Shown here: positions 46,282 to 54,738 of the stretch, piece by piece
How positions within the stretch are numbered: position 1 is the first letter of the stretch
Layout: every line of letters starts with the position of its first letter
Translations under genes and position numbers: made by a program
Notes under the pieces: model-generated
Told to the model about the DNA's origin: nothing
The model's input: only the letters and a program-made list of their open reading frames with translations
Database searches by the model: none
NCBI RefSeq assembly: GCF_018138715.1
Contig: NZ_JAGSHX010000006.1
Location: forward strand, 4,340,001 to 4,404,000
DNA: 64,000 nt
Reading direction: 5' to 3'
DNA from: Streptomyces asiaticus
GTDB lineage: Bacteria; Actinomycetota; Actinomycetes; Streptomycetales; Streptomycetaceae

Positions 46282-46710
46282 GTGACCGAGCGAAAGCCAC
46301 CGGGTATCAGTTTCGAAACGTGGGCCGACCGACAGATCCGTGAGGCGGAGGAACGCGGCGCGTTCGCCAATCTCCAGGGAAAGGGAAAGCCCCTCCCCCA
46401 TCTCGACCGGCCCTACGACGATCTGTGGTGGGTCAAGGAGAAGATGGCCCGCGAGAATCTGTCGTTTCTGCCGCCGACACTCGTACTGCGAAAAGAGGCG
46501 GAGGACGCGCTCGCCGCCGTGGAAAAGGCGCCGTCGGAGCGAATGGTGCGGGAGATCCTCTCGGAGGTCAATGACAAGATCCGTGAGGCGATCCGGCGGC
46601 CCCCGCCCGGCCCGCCGCTCAATCTCGCGCCCTTCGACATCGACGAGGCCGTACGGGCGTGGCGGGAGCGCCGGGACCGCGAGCGAGAAGAGCAGGCAGA
46701 GGGCGACTGA
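46282..46710 (+). CDS. DUF1992 (DnaJ-homologue C-member 28-like) protein
   Basis: 142 residues. ISFETWADRQIREAEERGAFANLQGKGKPL is the defining motif of DUF1992. Then LRKEAEDALAAVEKAPSERMVREILSEVNDKIREA forms a helical region, and the tail is charged. It is the conserved domain of DnaJC28 without a J domain. Function unknown. The GTG start at 46282 has GAGGGAG upstream. The stop is followed by an 11 bp repeat and a two-way terminator. Confidence 0.9.
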   Translation: MTERKPPGISFETWADRQIREAEERGAFANLQGKGKPLPHLDRPYDDLWWVKEKMARENLSFLPPTLVLRKEAEDALAAVEKAPSERMVREILSEVNDKIREAIRRPPPGPPLNLAPFDIDEAVRAWRERRDREREEQAEGD

Positions 46711-46740
46711 GCCGGTGCTGAGCCGGTGCTGAGCCGGTGG
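46708..46740. repeat. 11 bp tandem repeat after DUF1992
   Basis: TGAGCCGGTGC occurs three times in tandem, the first copy including the TGA stop of the gene and the last merging into the terminator stem. Confidence 0.85.
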
Positions 46741-46768
46741 ACCGGGGCGTACGGCGCCCCGGTCCACC
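46736..46768. terminator. Bidirectional terminator between convergent genes
   Basis: GGTGGACCGGGGCG and CGCCCCGGTCCACC, a perfect 14 bp stem with a five-base loop, centred between DUF1992 (plus) and the VOC gene (minus). Confidence 0.9.
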
Positions 46769-46780
46769 CGCGGTGCCGGA

Positions 46781-47167
46781 CTACTCCTCGTTGCCGTACG
46801 GGCGAGTGATGATCTCCATGCCATGACCGGCCGGGTCCATGAAGTACAGCCCGCGCCCGCCGTGATGGTGGTTGATCTCGCCCGGCTGCTTCAGATGGGG
46901 ATCGGCGTAGTACGTGACGCCCTGCTCCCGGATCCGCCCGAAGGCCGCGTCGAACTCCTCGTCCGAGATGAGGAACGCATAATGCTGCATGACGATCGAC
47001 TCGCCGGGAATGGTGGCGAAGTCCAGGGTGACACCGTTACTGGTTTCCACCGGAACGAACGGGCCCCATTCTTCTCCCACCTCGAGGCCAAGGATATTCG
47101 CCAGGAATTCCGCGGATTCGTGGTTGTCCAGAGAATGGACGATCGTGTGATTCAACTCGACAGACAC
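46781..47167 (-). CDS. VOC-family protein (glyoxalase/dioxygenase fold)
   Basis: A 128-residue single-domain vicinal-oxygen-chelate protein. It starts VSVELNHTIVHSLDNHESAEFLANILGL. Likely metal ligands are His7 (LNHT), a mid-protein His and the Glu in HGMEIITRPY. The GTG at 47165-47167 has GGAGG nine bases upstream. Paralogues act as dioxygenases, lyases or resistance proteins; the substrate is unknown. Confidence 0.85.
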   Translation of the reverse strand: MSVELNHTIVHSLDNHESAEFLANILGLEVGEEWGPFVPVETSNGVTLDFATIPGESIVMQHYAFLISDEEFDAAFGRIREQGVTYYADPHLKQPGEINHHHGGRGLYFMDPAGHGMEIITRPYGNEE

Positions 47168-47336
47168 TGTGGAATGCCTCCGTAAGGCAATCTCACGGGC
47201 ACCTCCATGCCTCACCCAGCCGGTGACCGACACGCGATGCCGTACTTCCGATCGTAGGCGCCGACGCCTGCGGCCGTCGAGGGCCCCCAGCCCCCTCAAC
47301 TACAGCCGTAGAGGGCCCCGGCCCCCTCCCTCCTCC

Positions 47337-48164
47337 TCAGCTACGACCGTCAGGATCCCCGTCCGCGGGCCCCTTCCTCACGGCCGCCACGCTGAAGATC
47401 CCGCCCTCCGGGTCGCGCAGCGTCGCGATGCGCCCATAGGGGGTGTCGGTCGGCAGGGAGATGACGCCGCCGCCGAGCTCCGCGGCGCGTTCGGCGACCT
47501 CGTCGACGTCCTTCACGCAGAAGTAGACCCGCCAGCGGGGCCGGACATTCGGGTCCGGGGCGGCCTCGATGGCGCCGCCGCGCAGCCCCGCGACCGCCTT
47601 ACCGTCGATATGGAGGACCACCCGGTCGTGCTCGAAGCGGACGTCACAGCGCTCCCGCCCCTGGGTGTCCCAGCCGAAGGCCTGACCGTAGAAGAGCGCC
47701 GCCTCGAAGGCGTCACGGGTGCGCAGCTCCAGCCATACCGGAGCGCCCGGTCTGCGCTCGCCCCACCAGGCGGAGGTCAGATCGCCCTCCCAGATGCCGA
47801 AGTTGGCCCCGTCCGGGTCGGCCGCCCAGGCCACCCGGCCGCTGCCGAACTCCAGCGGCCCGACCGCGACCGTGCCGCCGCGCTCCTGGACGCGCGAGGC
47901 CACCTCGTCCGCGCTGTCCGCCGCGAAGTACGTGGTCCAGGTGACCGGCAGGTTCACCCCCGCCGACGGCGACGAGGCGCCGATGCCGACGGTCGGTACG
48001 CCGCCCTCGGTGTACGCGATGGTGTAACGGCCGTGACCCTGCCGGGTGGGGCGGAAGCCCCAGCCGAAGAGCTCTCCGTAGAAGTGGTGCGCGCGGTCCA
48101 GATCCGCTGCCATCAGACTCACCCAGCAGGGCGCGCCCTGGACAGCACGGAACCTCTCCCGCAA
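47337..48164 (-). CDS. Two-domain VOC-family protein
   Basis: 275 residues, two tandem glyoxalase-like domains. The first is GAPCWVSLMAADLDRAHHFYGELFGW to PDGANFGIWEGD; the second begins PVWLELRTRDAFEAALFYGQAFGW and ends DPEGGIFSVA. These double-VOC proteins usually lack a full metal site and act in binding or resistance. The only fitting start is TTG at 48162-48164, with GAGG nine bases before it. Confidence 0.85.
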   Translation of the reverse strand: MRERFRAVQGAPCWVSLMAADLDRAHHFYGELFGWGFRPTRQGHGRYTIAYTEGGVPTVGIGASSPSAGVNLPVTWTTYFAADSADEVASRVQERGGTVAVGPLEFGSGRVAWAADPDGANFGIWEGDLTSAWWGERRPGAPVWLELRTRDAFEAALFYGQAFGWDTQGRERCDVRFEHDRVVLHIDGKAVAGLRGGAIEAAPDPNVRPRWRVYFCVKDVDEVAERAAELGGGVISLPTDTPYGRIATLRDPEGGIFSVAAVRKGPADGDPDGRS

Positions 48165-48466
48165 GGCCGCTCACCTCACTCATATCCCTGGGGGCGCCAC
48201 AGACGTCCCGCAGGCAGCCGTCATCGCTCGGGCTTCACGCCCGATATCTACACTTTCCTCCGATTTCGCGGTCGGCGCCACCTTGGTGCCCACCGGCGCG
48301 TTGATGCCCGCTCGCGCGCCCTCCGGAGTGCCCGCCCGCGCACCCACGGGCGTGCCCACCGAAGTGCCCGCGCGGGGAGGGCGCACACGCTGTTGTGGCG
48401 CATCACACCGGGGCGCGTCCGGCATCGGAGCATGGCCGTCCGGACATGGCAGGGCAGTATTGCGCC
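48165..48466. other. Divergent region before the P450 gene
   Basis: About 300 bases with promoters for the VOC gene and the P450 gene. Imperfect repeats of GTGCCCGCCCGCGC / ACCCACGGGCGTGCCC occur at about 48318-48382. No gene is supported. Confidence 0.4.
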
Positions 48467-49744
48467 ATGTCGAATCTCCGCTCAAACATCGTCGCCTGGC
48501 TGGGTCGCAAGTACTTTTCGAGAATCCAGAAGAACGGCTTCGACTTGTCCAAGATGTCGTTCCTCCCGGACGCCACACTGGCACCGCTGAGGCGCGACGG
48601 CCTCGACCCCATCGCCGATCTGTCCCGAACCAGGGCAAAGGAACCCATCAGCAAGATATGGCTGCCTTTCGGGATCAATGCTTGGCTTGTCACCGGATAT
48701 GACGAGACCAAGGCGGTGCTCGGAAAGGCGAAGGGCTTCAGCTCCGATTTCACCAACCTCGCGGAACGGAACATCGGCGTCGCCGCGCAGCAGAATCCGG
48801 GAGGTCTCGGTTTCAGCGATCCACCGACGCATACGAGACTGCGACGCCTGCTGACGCCCGAATTCACCATGCGGCGGCTCAGCAGGCTCACCCCGCGCAT
48901 CCACTCCATCGTGGAGGAGCGCCTCGACGAGATGGCCGCGGCCGAGGGCCCGGTGGATCTCGTACAGGCGTTCGCGCTTCCCATTCCCGCGCTGGTCATC
49001 TGCGAACTGCTGGGTGTGCCGTACGAGGACCGCGATGACTTCCAGCGCCACAGCACGGCGCGGTTCGACCTCTTCGACGGGGCGAACGCGTCCTTCGGCG
49101 CGATGTCGGACTCGCTCTCCTATCTGCACGGGATCGTGCGGAAGCAGCGTGAGACGCCCGGCGACGGGCTGCTCGGCATGCTGGTGAAGGAGCACGGCGA
49201 CGAGCTCGACGACCATGAGCTGGCCGGGCTCGCCGACGGGGTGCTGACCGGCGGTCTGGAGACGACAGCGAGCATGCTGGCGCTCGGCACGCTGGTGCTG
49301 CTCCAGGCCCCCGAGCAGTTCGCCGCGATACGCGACCAGGACGATGTCGTGGATCCGTTCGTGGAGGAACTGCTGCGCTATCTCACCGTGGTGCAGGTGG
49401 CCTTCCCGCGGTTCGCCCGCGAGGACATGGAGATCGCGGGCACCCGAATATCCGCCGGTGATCTGGTGCTGTGCTCACTGAGCGGGGCCAACCGGGACGA
49501 GAAGCTGGGCCCGGACATGGAGCGGGTCGATCCGCACCGGCAGGCCCCCTCTCACCTGGCCTTCGGGTACGGCATCCACCGCTGCATCGGCGCCGAACTG
49601 GCCAAGATGGAACTCCGGGCCGCCTACCCCGCGCTCATACGGCGGTTCCCGGAGATGCGGCTCGCGGTACCGGCGGAGAAGCTCTCGTTCCGGAAGCTCT
49701 CCATCGTCTACGGCGTGGAGGAGCTGCCGGTGCTGCTGAGGTAG
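48467..49744 (+). CDS. Cytochrome P450
   Basis: A 425-residue bacterial class I-type P450. The I-helix oxygen motif is in DGVLTGGLETTAS, the K-helix ExxR in EELLRYL, and the heme loop FGYGIHRCIGAELA has Cys373. The ATG at 48467 (MSNLRSNIVAWLG) is chosen because the preceding frame lacks sense. No ferredoxin or biosynthetic cluster lies next to it, so it relies on redox partners elsewhere and its substrate is open. Confidence 0.95.
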   Translation: MSNLRSNIVAWLGRKYFSRIQKNGFDLSKMSFLPDATLAPLRRDGLDPIADLSRTRAKEPISKIWLPFGINAWLVTGYDETKAVLGKAKGFSSDFTNLAERNIGVAAQQNPGGLGFSDPPTHTRLRRLLTPEFTMRRLSRLTPRIHSIVEERLDEMAAAEGPVDLVQAFALPIPALVICELLGVPYEDRDDFQRHSTARFDLFDGANASFGAMSDSLSYLHGIVRKQRETPGDGLLGMLVKEHGDELDDHELAGLADGVLTGGLETTASMLALGTLVLLQAPEQFAAIRDQDDVVDPFVEELLRYLTVVQVAFPRFAREDMEIAGTRISAGDLVLCSLSGANRDEKLGPDMERVDPHRQAPSHLAFGYGIHRCIGAELAKMELRAAYPALIRRFPEMRLAVPAEKLSFRKLSIVYGVEELPVLLR

Positions 49745-49828
49745 CCGAGCCCGGGGAGGGGACGGGGTGAAAGAGAGGGGGCGGAGGGGCAGGGGGCGGG
49801 AGGGTATCGGGCATCGGACATCCGAGAC

Positions 49829-49875
49829 CGGGAGGGTGTTCAGATACCGGGAGATACCGGGAGGGTGTTCAGAAG
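49829..49875. repeat. Direct repeat after the P450 gene
   Basis: ACCGGGAGGGTGTTCAGA is present twice, separated by TACCGGGAGATA. The second copy contains the stop codon of the SnoaL-like gene on the other strand. Confidence 0.8.
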
Positions 49876-50243
49876 CGCTCGACCAAGTGCTCGCGCTCAC
49901 GCGGGGGCTCGTACGACGCCGGCCAGAAGTCGGTGATGGTCTGGATCCGGCCGTCCGCGGCGGCGGTGAAGAAGCTGATCGCCTGCGTCTCCTCCTCGTC
50001 CACGCTGAAACTCACCCAGGAGACCGCCTGATCGCCGTCGGTGATGACGCGCTCGACCTCCAGGCTCCACTCGCCCACGTGCTCCGCGTTGAAGCGGACC
50101 ACGCCGTCCCGGCCGAGCACCCGCTCGCGGGTCTGCGGCAGCTCGTAGCGGACGTCGTCGGCGAGGGTGGCGCCGAACGCCCGCCAGTCCCTGGCCTGGG
50201 CCGTTGCCCAGTACGTGTCCACCGTCGCGCCTATGTCGGCCAT
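49869..50243 (-). CDS. SnoaL/NTF2-like protein
   Basis: A 124-residue NTF2-fold protein. It starts MADIGATVDTYWATAQARDWRAFGATLADDVRYELP, typical of the SnoaL-like polyketide-cyclase/ketosteroid-isomerase superfamily. The pocket-closing end is QTITDFWPASYEPP. The ATG at 50241-50243 has GGGAG upstream; another ATG 36 bases earlier is less likely. Function unknown; the fold serves isomerases, cyclases and stress proteins alike. Confidence 0.8.
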   Translation of the reverse strand: MADIGATVDTYWATAQARDWRAFGATLADDVRYELPQTRERVLGRDGVVRFNAEHVGEWSLEVERVITDGDQAVSWVSFSVDEEETQAISFFTAAADGRIQTITDFWPASYEPPREREHLVERF

Positions 50244-50350
50244 CAGCTCCCCCTCGGTGTGCGGCCTGGCGTCCATCCCGCCGGGAACGTTATCCACAGG
50301 CGCGGGACGACGCCAGCGCGCATGTCGGGGTGCGGCGCAGAATGGTGGGC

Positions 50351-52207
50351 ATGACTGAGAGCACGGAGTCCATGCCGGACTGGGAAAAGCGCTTCCGGGC
50401 GCCGCGAGTGGGGCTGCCCGACTGGGCGGAAGACGCCCCGGACCACTCGCTGTTCGTCTCGAACGCCACGGGTACGTACGAGCTGTACGCATGGGACCGG
50501 GCCACCGGTGCCCAGCGGCAGGTCACGGACCGGCCGAACGGGACGACCGACGGGGTGCTGTCGCCGGACGGCCGGTGGATCTGGTGGTTCTCGGACACCG
50601 ACGGCGATGAGTTCGGGGTGTGGCTGCGCCAGCCGTTCAGCCGCGGCGAGGGTGACGAGGGCGCCGAGCGCCCGGCCGACGAGCCCGCGACCCCGGGCCT
50701 GGCGCCCTCCTACCCCGCGGGGCTCGCGCTGGGCCGCGACGGCACGGCGGTCGTCGGGCGGTCCACCGACGAGGACGGCTCGACCATCCATGTGGTGCGG
50801 CCGGGCGGCGAGCCCGAGGAGATCTACCGGCACCGCGAGTCCGCCGGAGTGGGCGATCTCTCCCATGACGGGACGCTGATCGCGATCGAGCACACCGAGC
50901 ACGGCGACGCGATGCACTCGGCGATCCGGGTCCTGCGGCCGGACGGGACGGCCGTCGCGGAGCTGGACGACACCAAGGGCGGCACGGAGGAGCTGGGCCT
51001 GTCCGTGATGGGCTTCGCGCCCGTCGAGGGCGACACCCGGCTGCTGGTCGGGCATCAGCGGCGCGGCCGGTGGGAGCCCATGGTGTGGGATCCGACGACA
51101 GGTGTGGAGACGGCGCTGGCGATCGACCTGCCCGGCGACGTGGGGGCGGACTGGTTCCCGGACGGATCGGCGCTGCTGGTCGAGCACAGCCATCAGGCGC
51201 GCAGCGAGCTGTGGCGGTACGACCTCGCCTCGGGCGAGCTGACCCGCCTGGAGACCCCGGCGGGCACGATCTCGGGCGCCACGGCGCGCCCGGACGGCAC
51301 GGTGGAGTTCCTGTGGTCGTCGGCCGAGAAGCCGCCCCAGGTGCGGTCCACGAGCGGGCGTACGGTGCTGGACCCGCCCGGTTTCACCGCCCCGGAGTCG
51401 GTGCCGGTCACCGACGTCTGGGTGGACGGCCCCGGCGGGCGGGTGCACGCGCTGGTGCAGAAGCCCGCCGGCGAGGGCCCCTTCCCGACGGTCTTCGACA
51501 TCCACGGCGGGCCCACCTGGCACGACAGCGACGCCTTCGCGGCGGGTCCCGCGGCCTGGGTGGACCACGGCTTCGCCGTCGTGCGGGTCAACTACCGCGG
51601 CTCCACCGGCTATGGGCGGGCGTGGACGGACGCGCTCAAGCACCGGGTCGGGCTGATCGAGCTGGAGGACATCGCGGCCGTGCGGGAGTGGGCGGTGGCC
51701 TCCGGGCTCGCCGACCCCGAGCGGCTGGTGCTGGCCGGCGGCTCCTGGGGCGGCTATCTCACGCTGCTGGGTCTCGGAACGCAGCCGGCGTCCTGGGCGC
51801 TGGGTCTGGCCGCGGTTCCGGTCGCGGACTATGTGACGGCCTACCACGACGAGATGGAGGCCCTGAAGGCGATGGACCGCACCCTGCTGGGCGGCACCCC
51901 GGAGGAGGTGCCGGAGCGGTTCGAGGCGTCGTCCCCGCTGACCTATGTGGAGGAGGTGCGGGTGCCGGTCTACATCTCGGCGGGGGTGAACGACCCGCGC
52001 TGCCCCATACGGCAGATCGACAACTATGTGGAGCGGCTCGAGCGGCGCGGCACCCCGCATGAGGTCTACCGCTATGACGCGGGGCACGGCTCGCTGGTCG
52101 TCGAGGAGCGGATCAAGCAGTTGCGCTTGGAGATCGAGTTCGCTCGGCGTCATCTGGGGTCGGGTCCGCACCCGGCGCCGTCGGAGCCGTCGGCTCGGGC
52201 GGCGTGA
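50351..52207 (+). CDS. S9-family prolyl oligopeptidase-like serine peptidase
   Basis: A 618-residue cytoplasmic peptidase with an N-terminal beta propeller (about 1-360) and a C-terminal alpha/beta hydrolase domain. Catalytic residues: Ser465 in GGSWGGY, Asp548 in GVNDPRC and His579 in AGHGS. The ATG at 50351 is preferred to one nine bases earlier. Its last 95 bases overlap the convergent SURF1 gene on the other strand. Confidence 0.93.
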   Translation: MTESTESMPDWEKRFRAPRVGLPDWAEDAPDHSLFVSNATGTYELYAWDRATGAQRQVTDRPNGTTDGVLSPDGRWIWWFSDTDGDEFGVWLRQPFSRGEGDEGAERPADEPATPGLAPSYPAGLALGRDGTAVVGRSTDEDGSTIHVVRPGGEPEEIYRHRESAGVGDLSHDGTLIAIEHTEHGDAMHSAIRVLRPDGTAVAELDDTKGGTEELGLSVMGFAPVEGDTRLLVGHQRRGRWEPMVWDPTTGVETALAIDLPGDVGADWFPDGSALLVEHSHQARSELWRYDLASGELTRLETPAGTISGATARPDGTVEFLWSSAEKPPQVRSTSGRTVLDPPGFTAPESVPVTDVWVDGPGGRVHALVQKPAGEGPFPTVFDIHGGPTWHDSDAFAAGPAAWVDHGFAVVRVNYRGSTGYGRAWTDALKHRVGLIELEDIAAVREWAVASGLADPERLVLAGGSWGGYLTLLGLGTQPASWALGLAAVPVADYVTAYHDEMEALKAMDRTLLGGTPEEVPERFEASSPLTYVEEVRVPVYISAGVNDPRCPIRQIDNYVERLERRGTPHEVYRYDAGHGSLVVEERIKQLRLEIEFARRHLGSGPHPAPSEPSARAA

Positions 52208-53033
52208 TGCCGAGGGCCAGATCGCGGGCCGTCTCTGCCTCGCGGCGGAACAGCCGGAACCACATGAAGACCACGAAGCCCGCGAAGACGAACCACTCAC
52301 CGGTGTAGCCCAGGTTCTGGAACGCCTTGATGTCGAGCCCGGTGCCCTCCGCCGCCGTGGGGGGCACCGGCTTCAGGGCCCCGGGAGCCTCGGCGGAGGT
52401 GACCCAGGCGTCGTACACCTGGTACGGCACCAGGTTGACCAGGGAGGCGGCGCTGATCATGCCCAGCTGACCGCGGGGGAGGCCGCCGCTCGCGCTCACC
52501 CCGTCGCCGCCCTGGTGCTCGGACGCCTGGAGCGCACCGGTGACGGTCACCTCGCCGGAGGGGGGTGCGGGCACCTTGGCGGTGGCCGCCGGATCGTCGG
52601 CGTCGCCGGGGAGCCAGCCACGGACGACGGGCAGCGCCTTGGCGCCGTCCGCGGCCCCGGCCTTGCCCTCACTCCTGCCTCCGTCCTTGCCCCCGTCCTT
52701 GTCCTCATCCACGCGCAGCAGAGTCAGTACATAGAAGCCGTCGCGGTCGTCCAGCCGCCGGTCGGGCACGAGGAGTTGATGTGCGGTGTCGTATCGGCCG
52801 GTGGCGGTGGCCCGCTCCCCGGAGGTCTTCGCGGTGACCGGCAGCAGATCGCCCAGCGGACGGGCCGCGGCCTTCCGCTCGGCGGACGCCTCGTCCTGCT
52901 GCTGGTTGTGCGTATTGACACGCGTCTCGAAGCGGCTGAGCTGCCAGCTGCCCATGAAGAGACAGACCGGGATCGCCAGCAGGGTGAACACGTTGATCAC
53001 CCACCAACGGGGTGTCAGCAGAAACCGATACAC
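52113..53033 (-). CDS. SURF1-family cytochrome oxidase assembly protein
   Basis: 306 residues. The N-terminal membrane helix is WWVINVFTLLAIPVCLFMGSWQLSRF. The periplasmic domain carries ATGRYDTAHQLLVPDR and PVVRGWLP, and the C-terminal helix is WFVFAGFVVFMWFRLF, the two-helix SURF1 layout. A Lys/Asp/Gly-rich insert (about 108-127) interrupts the domain. The tail after residue ~275 is Pro/Thr-rich and is coded opposite the S9 peptidase C-terminus. It probably aids heme-copper oxidase assembly. The GTG at 53031-53033 is taken as start. Confidence 0.88.
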   Translation of the reverse strand: MYRFLLTPRWWVINVFTLLAIPVCLFMGSWQLSRFETRVNTHNQQQDEASAERKAAARPLGDLLPVTAKTSGERATATGRYDTAHQLLVPDRRLDDRDGFYVLTLLRVDEDKDGGKDGGRSEGKAGAADGAKALPVVRGWLPGDADDPAATAKVPAPPSGEVTVTGALQASEHQGGDGVSASGGLPRGQLGMISAASLVNLVPYQVYDAWVTSAEAPGALKPVPPTAAEGTGLDIKAFQNLGYTGEWFVFAGFVVFMWFRLFRREAETARDLALGITPPEPTAPTAPGADPTPDDAERTRSPSATA

Positions 53034-53151
53034 ACCCCCACGGTACGGGCTTCGCGTCGCGGCCCCGGTGGCGGGGCCGCCCCACGGAGCCCCGTGCCGC
53101 GGCCCGAGGATCCCGCCGGAGCGCGCCCGGACGGCCGCGGGCCCTCCCGGG

Positions 53152-53215
53152 CTCGAGGCCGCGCACAAGGCCGTGCTCGAGGCCGCGCACAAGGCCGTGC
53201 TCGAGGCCCCGGGAG
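53152..53215. repeat. 24 bp tandem repeat upstream of SURF1
   Basis: CTCGAGGCCGCGCACAAGGCCGTG is exact at 53152-53175 and 53176-53199, with a partial third copy from 53200. Confidence 0.9.
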
Positions 53216-53226
53216 GCCAATGCTCC

Positions 53227-53292
53227 GCGGCTCCGGAGAGACACCGCCGGGCTCTGGAGAGACACCGGCGGGCTCCGGAGGGAGGGCAGCGG
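53227..53292. repeat. 21 bp repeat after the sigma-partner gene
   Basis: CCGGAGAGACACCGCCGGGCT, then a copy with two changes, then a diverged third, in tandem just past the stop codon at 53296-53298. Confidence 0.75.
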
Positions 53293-53295
53293 GCC

Positions 53296-54738
53296 CTAGG
53301 ACGCCAGCAGACCGGTGCGGTAGATCGTTCCGGCGCAGGCGCCGCCGATCGACACGCTCGCCGAGGCCGGGTCGCCCGCCTCCGGTGTGTGGCTGACCAG
53401 GACGCTCGCGTCCTGCGGCTCACCGCCACCGCCGCCGCCACCCGGGGTGCCGCCCGGATCGCCCGTGCTGGGGTCGTCCTGCGGTCCGTCCTGGGCCGCG
53501 TCCGTGGACGGGTCGGGGGTCGGGGTGCCGGTGGTGGAGCAGCCGCTGCTGCCGCCGCCCGACGCCGGGATCCAGGCGAACTTCACCTCGTACGCCTGGC
53601 CGGGCTTGAGGATGAGCGTGCCCGGCTGGGTGGAGGGGTCGGGCAGCCCCGCCGCCGCGTCCCCCGCCGTATGGTCCACGACCAGGATCCGCGAGGCGTC
53701 CGCACCGCCCTGGGCGCTCGCGCCCACCGAGCCGCTGCCCTCGACCGTGCAGGCCCGGTCCGAGACGTTCACGACGCGGAACGAGCCGTAGACCCGCCCC
53801 TCGGCGTCGGCCGCTCCGATCGATCCGGCGCCACCGCTGGTGAGCTGGGCGCGGCTGCACGTGGGGGAGACGGCGTTCAGCGTGTTGGTGGGGTCGGGGA
53901 CCGTACCGCCGGAGCCGGCCTGCTCGCCCTTCGACGGCTTGTCCTTCTCCTTGTCCTTGCCCTTGTCGCCCTTGTGCTCCTCGACCGTGTCGGAGGGCCC
54001 GTCGGCGTCCTTGCCGCCGCTGCCCTCGCCGTGCGGGCCGCCGCTGGCCTCGGGGGTGCGGTGGCTGCTGGCGGCGTTGGCCGGGCGGTCGTTCGAGCTG
54101 TCGCTGGTGGTCGCGACGTGCACCAGCGCCGGTACGGCCGCACAGCCCAGCACCAGCGCCGCCGCGGCCCCGACCAGGGCCTGGCGCCGCCGCGCACGGC
54201 GGGCGGGCACGGCGCGCCGCAGATGGTCGAGGGACTCGGGGGACGGCTCGAGCTCGTCGACGGCGCGGTGCAGCAGCCGCCGCAGCGCCTCCCCGCCCTC
54301 ACCGCCGGGCTCGTCGTCGTCCAGCTGAATACGGAGGGGCGTCACCCGTCCAGGCTCGGACCCGGCGGACTTCCTGCCCTCCGTGGCCTCGGCCGACCCG
54401 GTGCGCTCCTCGACGGACCCGGTGTGCTCCTCGACGGACCCCGTGCGCTCCTCGGCGCCCGCGGGCTCCGCAAGCTCACGGGTCTCCGTGGGCCCGGCGG
54501 ACTCACGGGCCGCCAGGGACGTCGCGGACCAGGTGGAATCCGCGGACCCGTCGGGCTCCCCGTCCGCCATGGACTCTGCGGCCTCCGCGGTCTCAGTCGC
54601 CTCCGCGGCCTCCGTCGCCTCTACCGGCTCCATGGGCTCCGTGGTCTCCCTGGACTCCCCTGGCTCCCTGGATTCCGGCTCATGGCCGTGCCGCTGGCCG
54701 GAATCCCCCGGGTCCGGCGTAGATGTGTTGTGGTTCAT
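53296..54738 (-). CDS. Membrane-spanning partner of the upstream sigma factor, repeat-rich
   Basis: 480 residues. The N-terminal ~130 are Glu/Thr/Ala-rich repeats (for example EERTGSVEEHTGSVEERTGS). A short cytoplasmic helix region with EALRRLLHRAVDELEPSPESLDHLRRAVPARRARRRQ follows, then one membrane helix (about 186-208). A Lys/Asp/Gly linker leads to an extracellular domain with Cys pairs. The ATG overlaps the sigma factor stop as ATGA, so it is probably its regulator, but the zinc-binding anti-sigma motif HxxxCxxC is absent. The extracellular part ends with a Gly-rich loop and GACAGTIYRTGLLAS. Confidence 0.75.
   Translation of the reverse strand: MNHNTSTPDPGDSGQRHGHEPESREPGESRETTEPMEPVEATEAAEATETAEAAESMADGEPDGSADSTWSATSLAARESAGPTETRELAEPAGAEERTGSVEEHTGSVEERTGSAEATEGRKSAGSEPGRVTPLRIQLDDDEPGGEGGEALRRLLHRAVDELEPSPESLDHLRRAVPARRARRRQALVGAAAALVLGCAAVPALVHVATTSDSSNDRPANAASSHRTPEASGGPHGEGSGGKDADGPSDTVEEHKGDKGKDKEKDKPSKGEQAGSGGTVPDPTNTLNAVSPTCSRAQLTSGGAGSIGAADAEGRVYGSFRVVNVSDRACTVEGSGSVGASAQGGADASRILVVDHTAGDAAAGLPDPSTQPGTLILKPGQAYEVKFAWIPASGGGSSGCSTTGTPTPDPSTDAAQDGPQDDPSTGDPGGTPGGGGGGGEPQDASVLVSHTPEAGDPASASVSIGGACAGTIYRTGLLAS

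Noticed and set aside
48467..49744. Part of a secondary-metabolite cluster
   Set aside because: The P450 has no synthase, ferredoxin or tailoring partners around it; neighbours are VOC, SnoaL-like and peptidase genes of general type.
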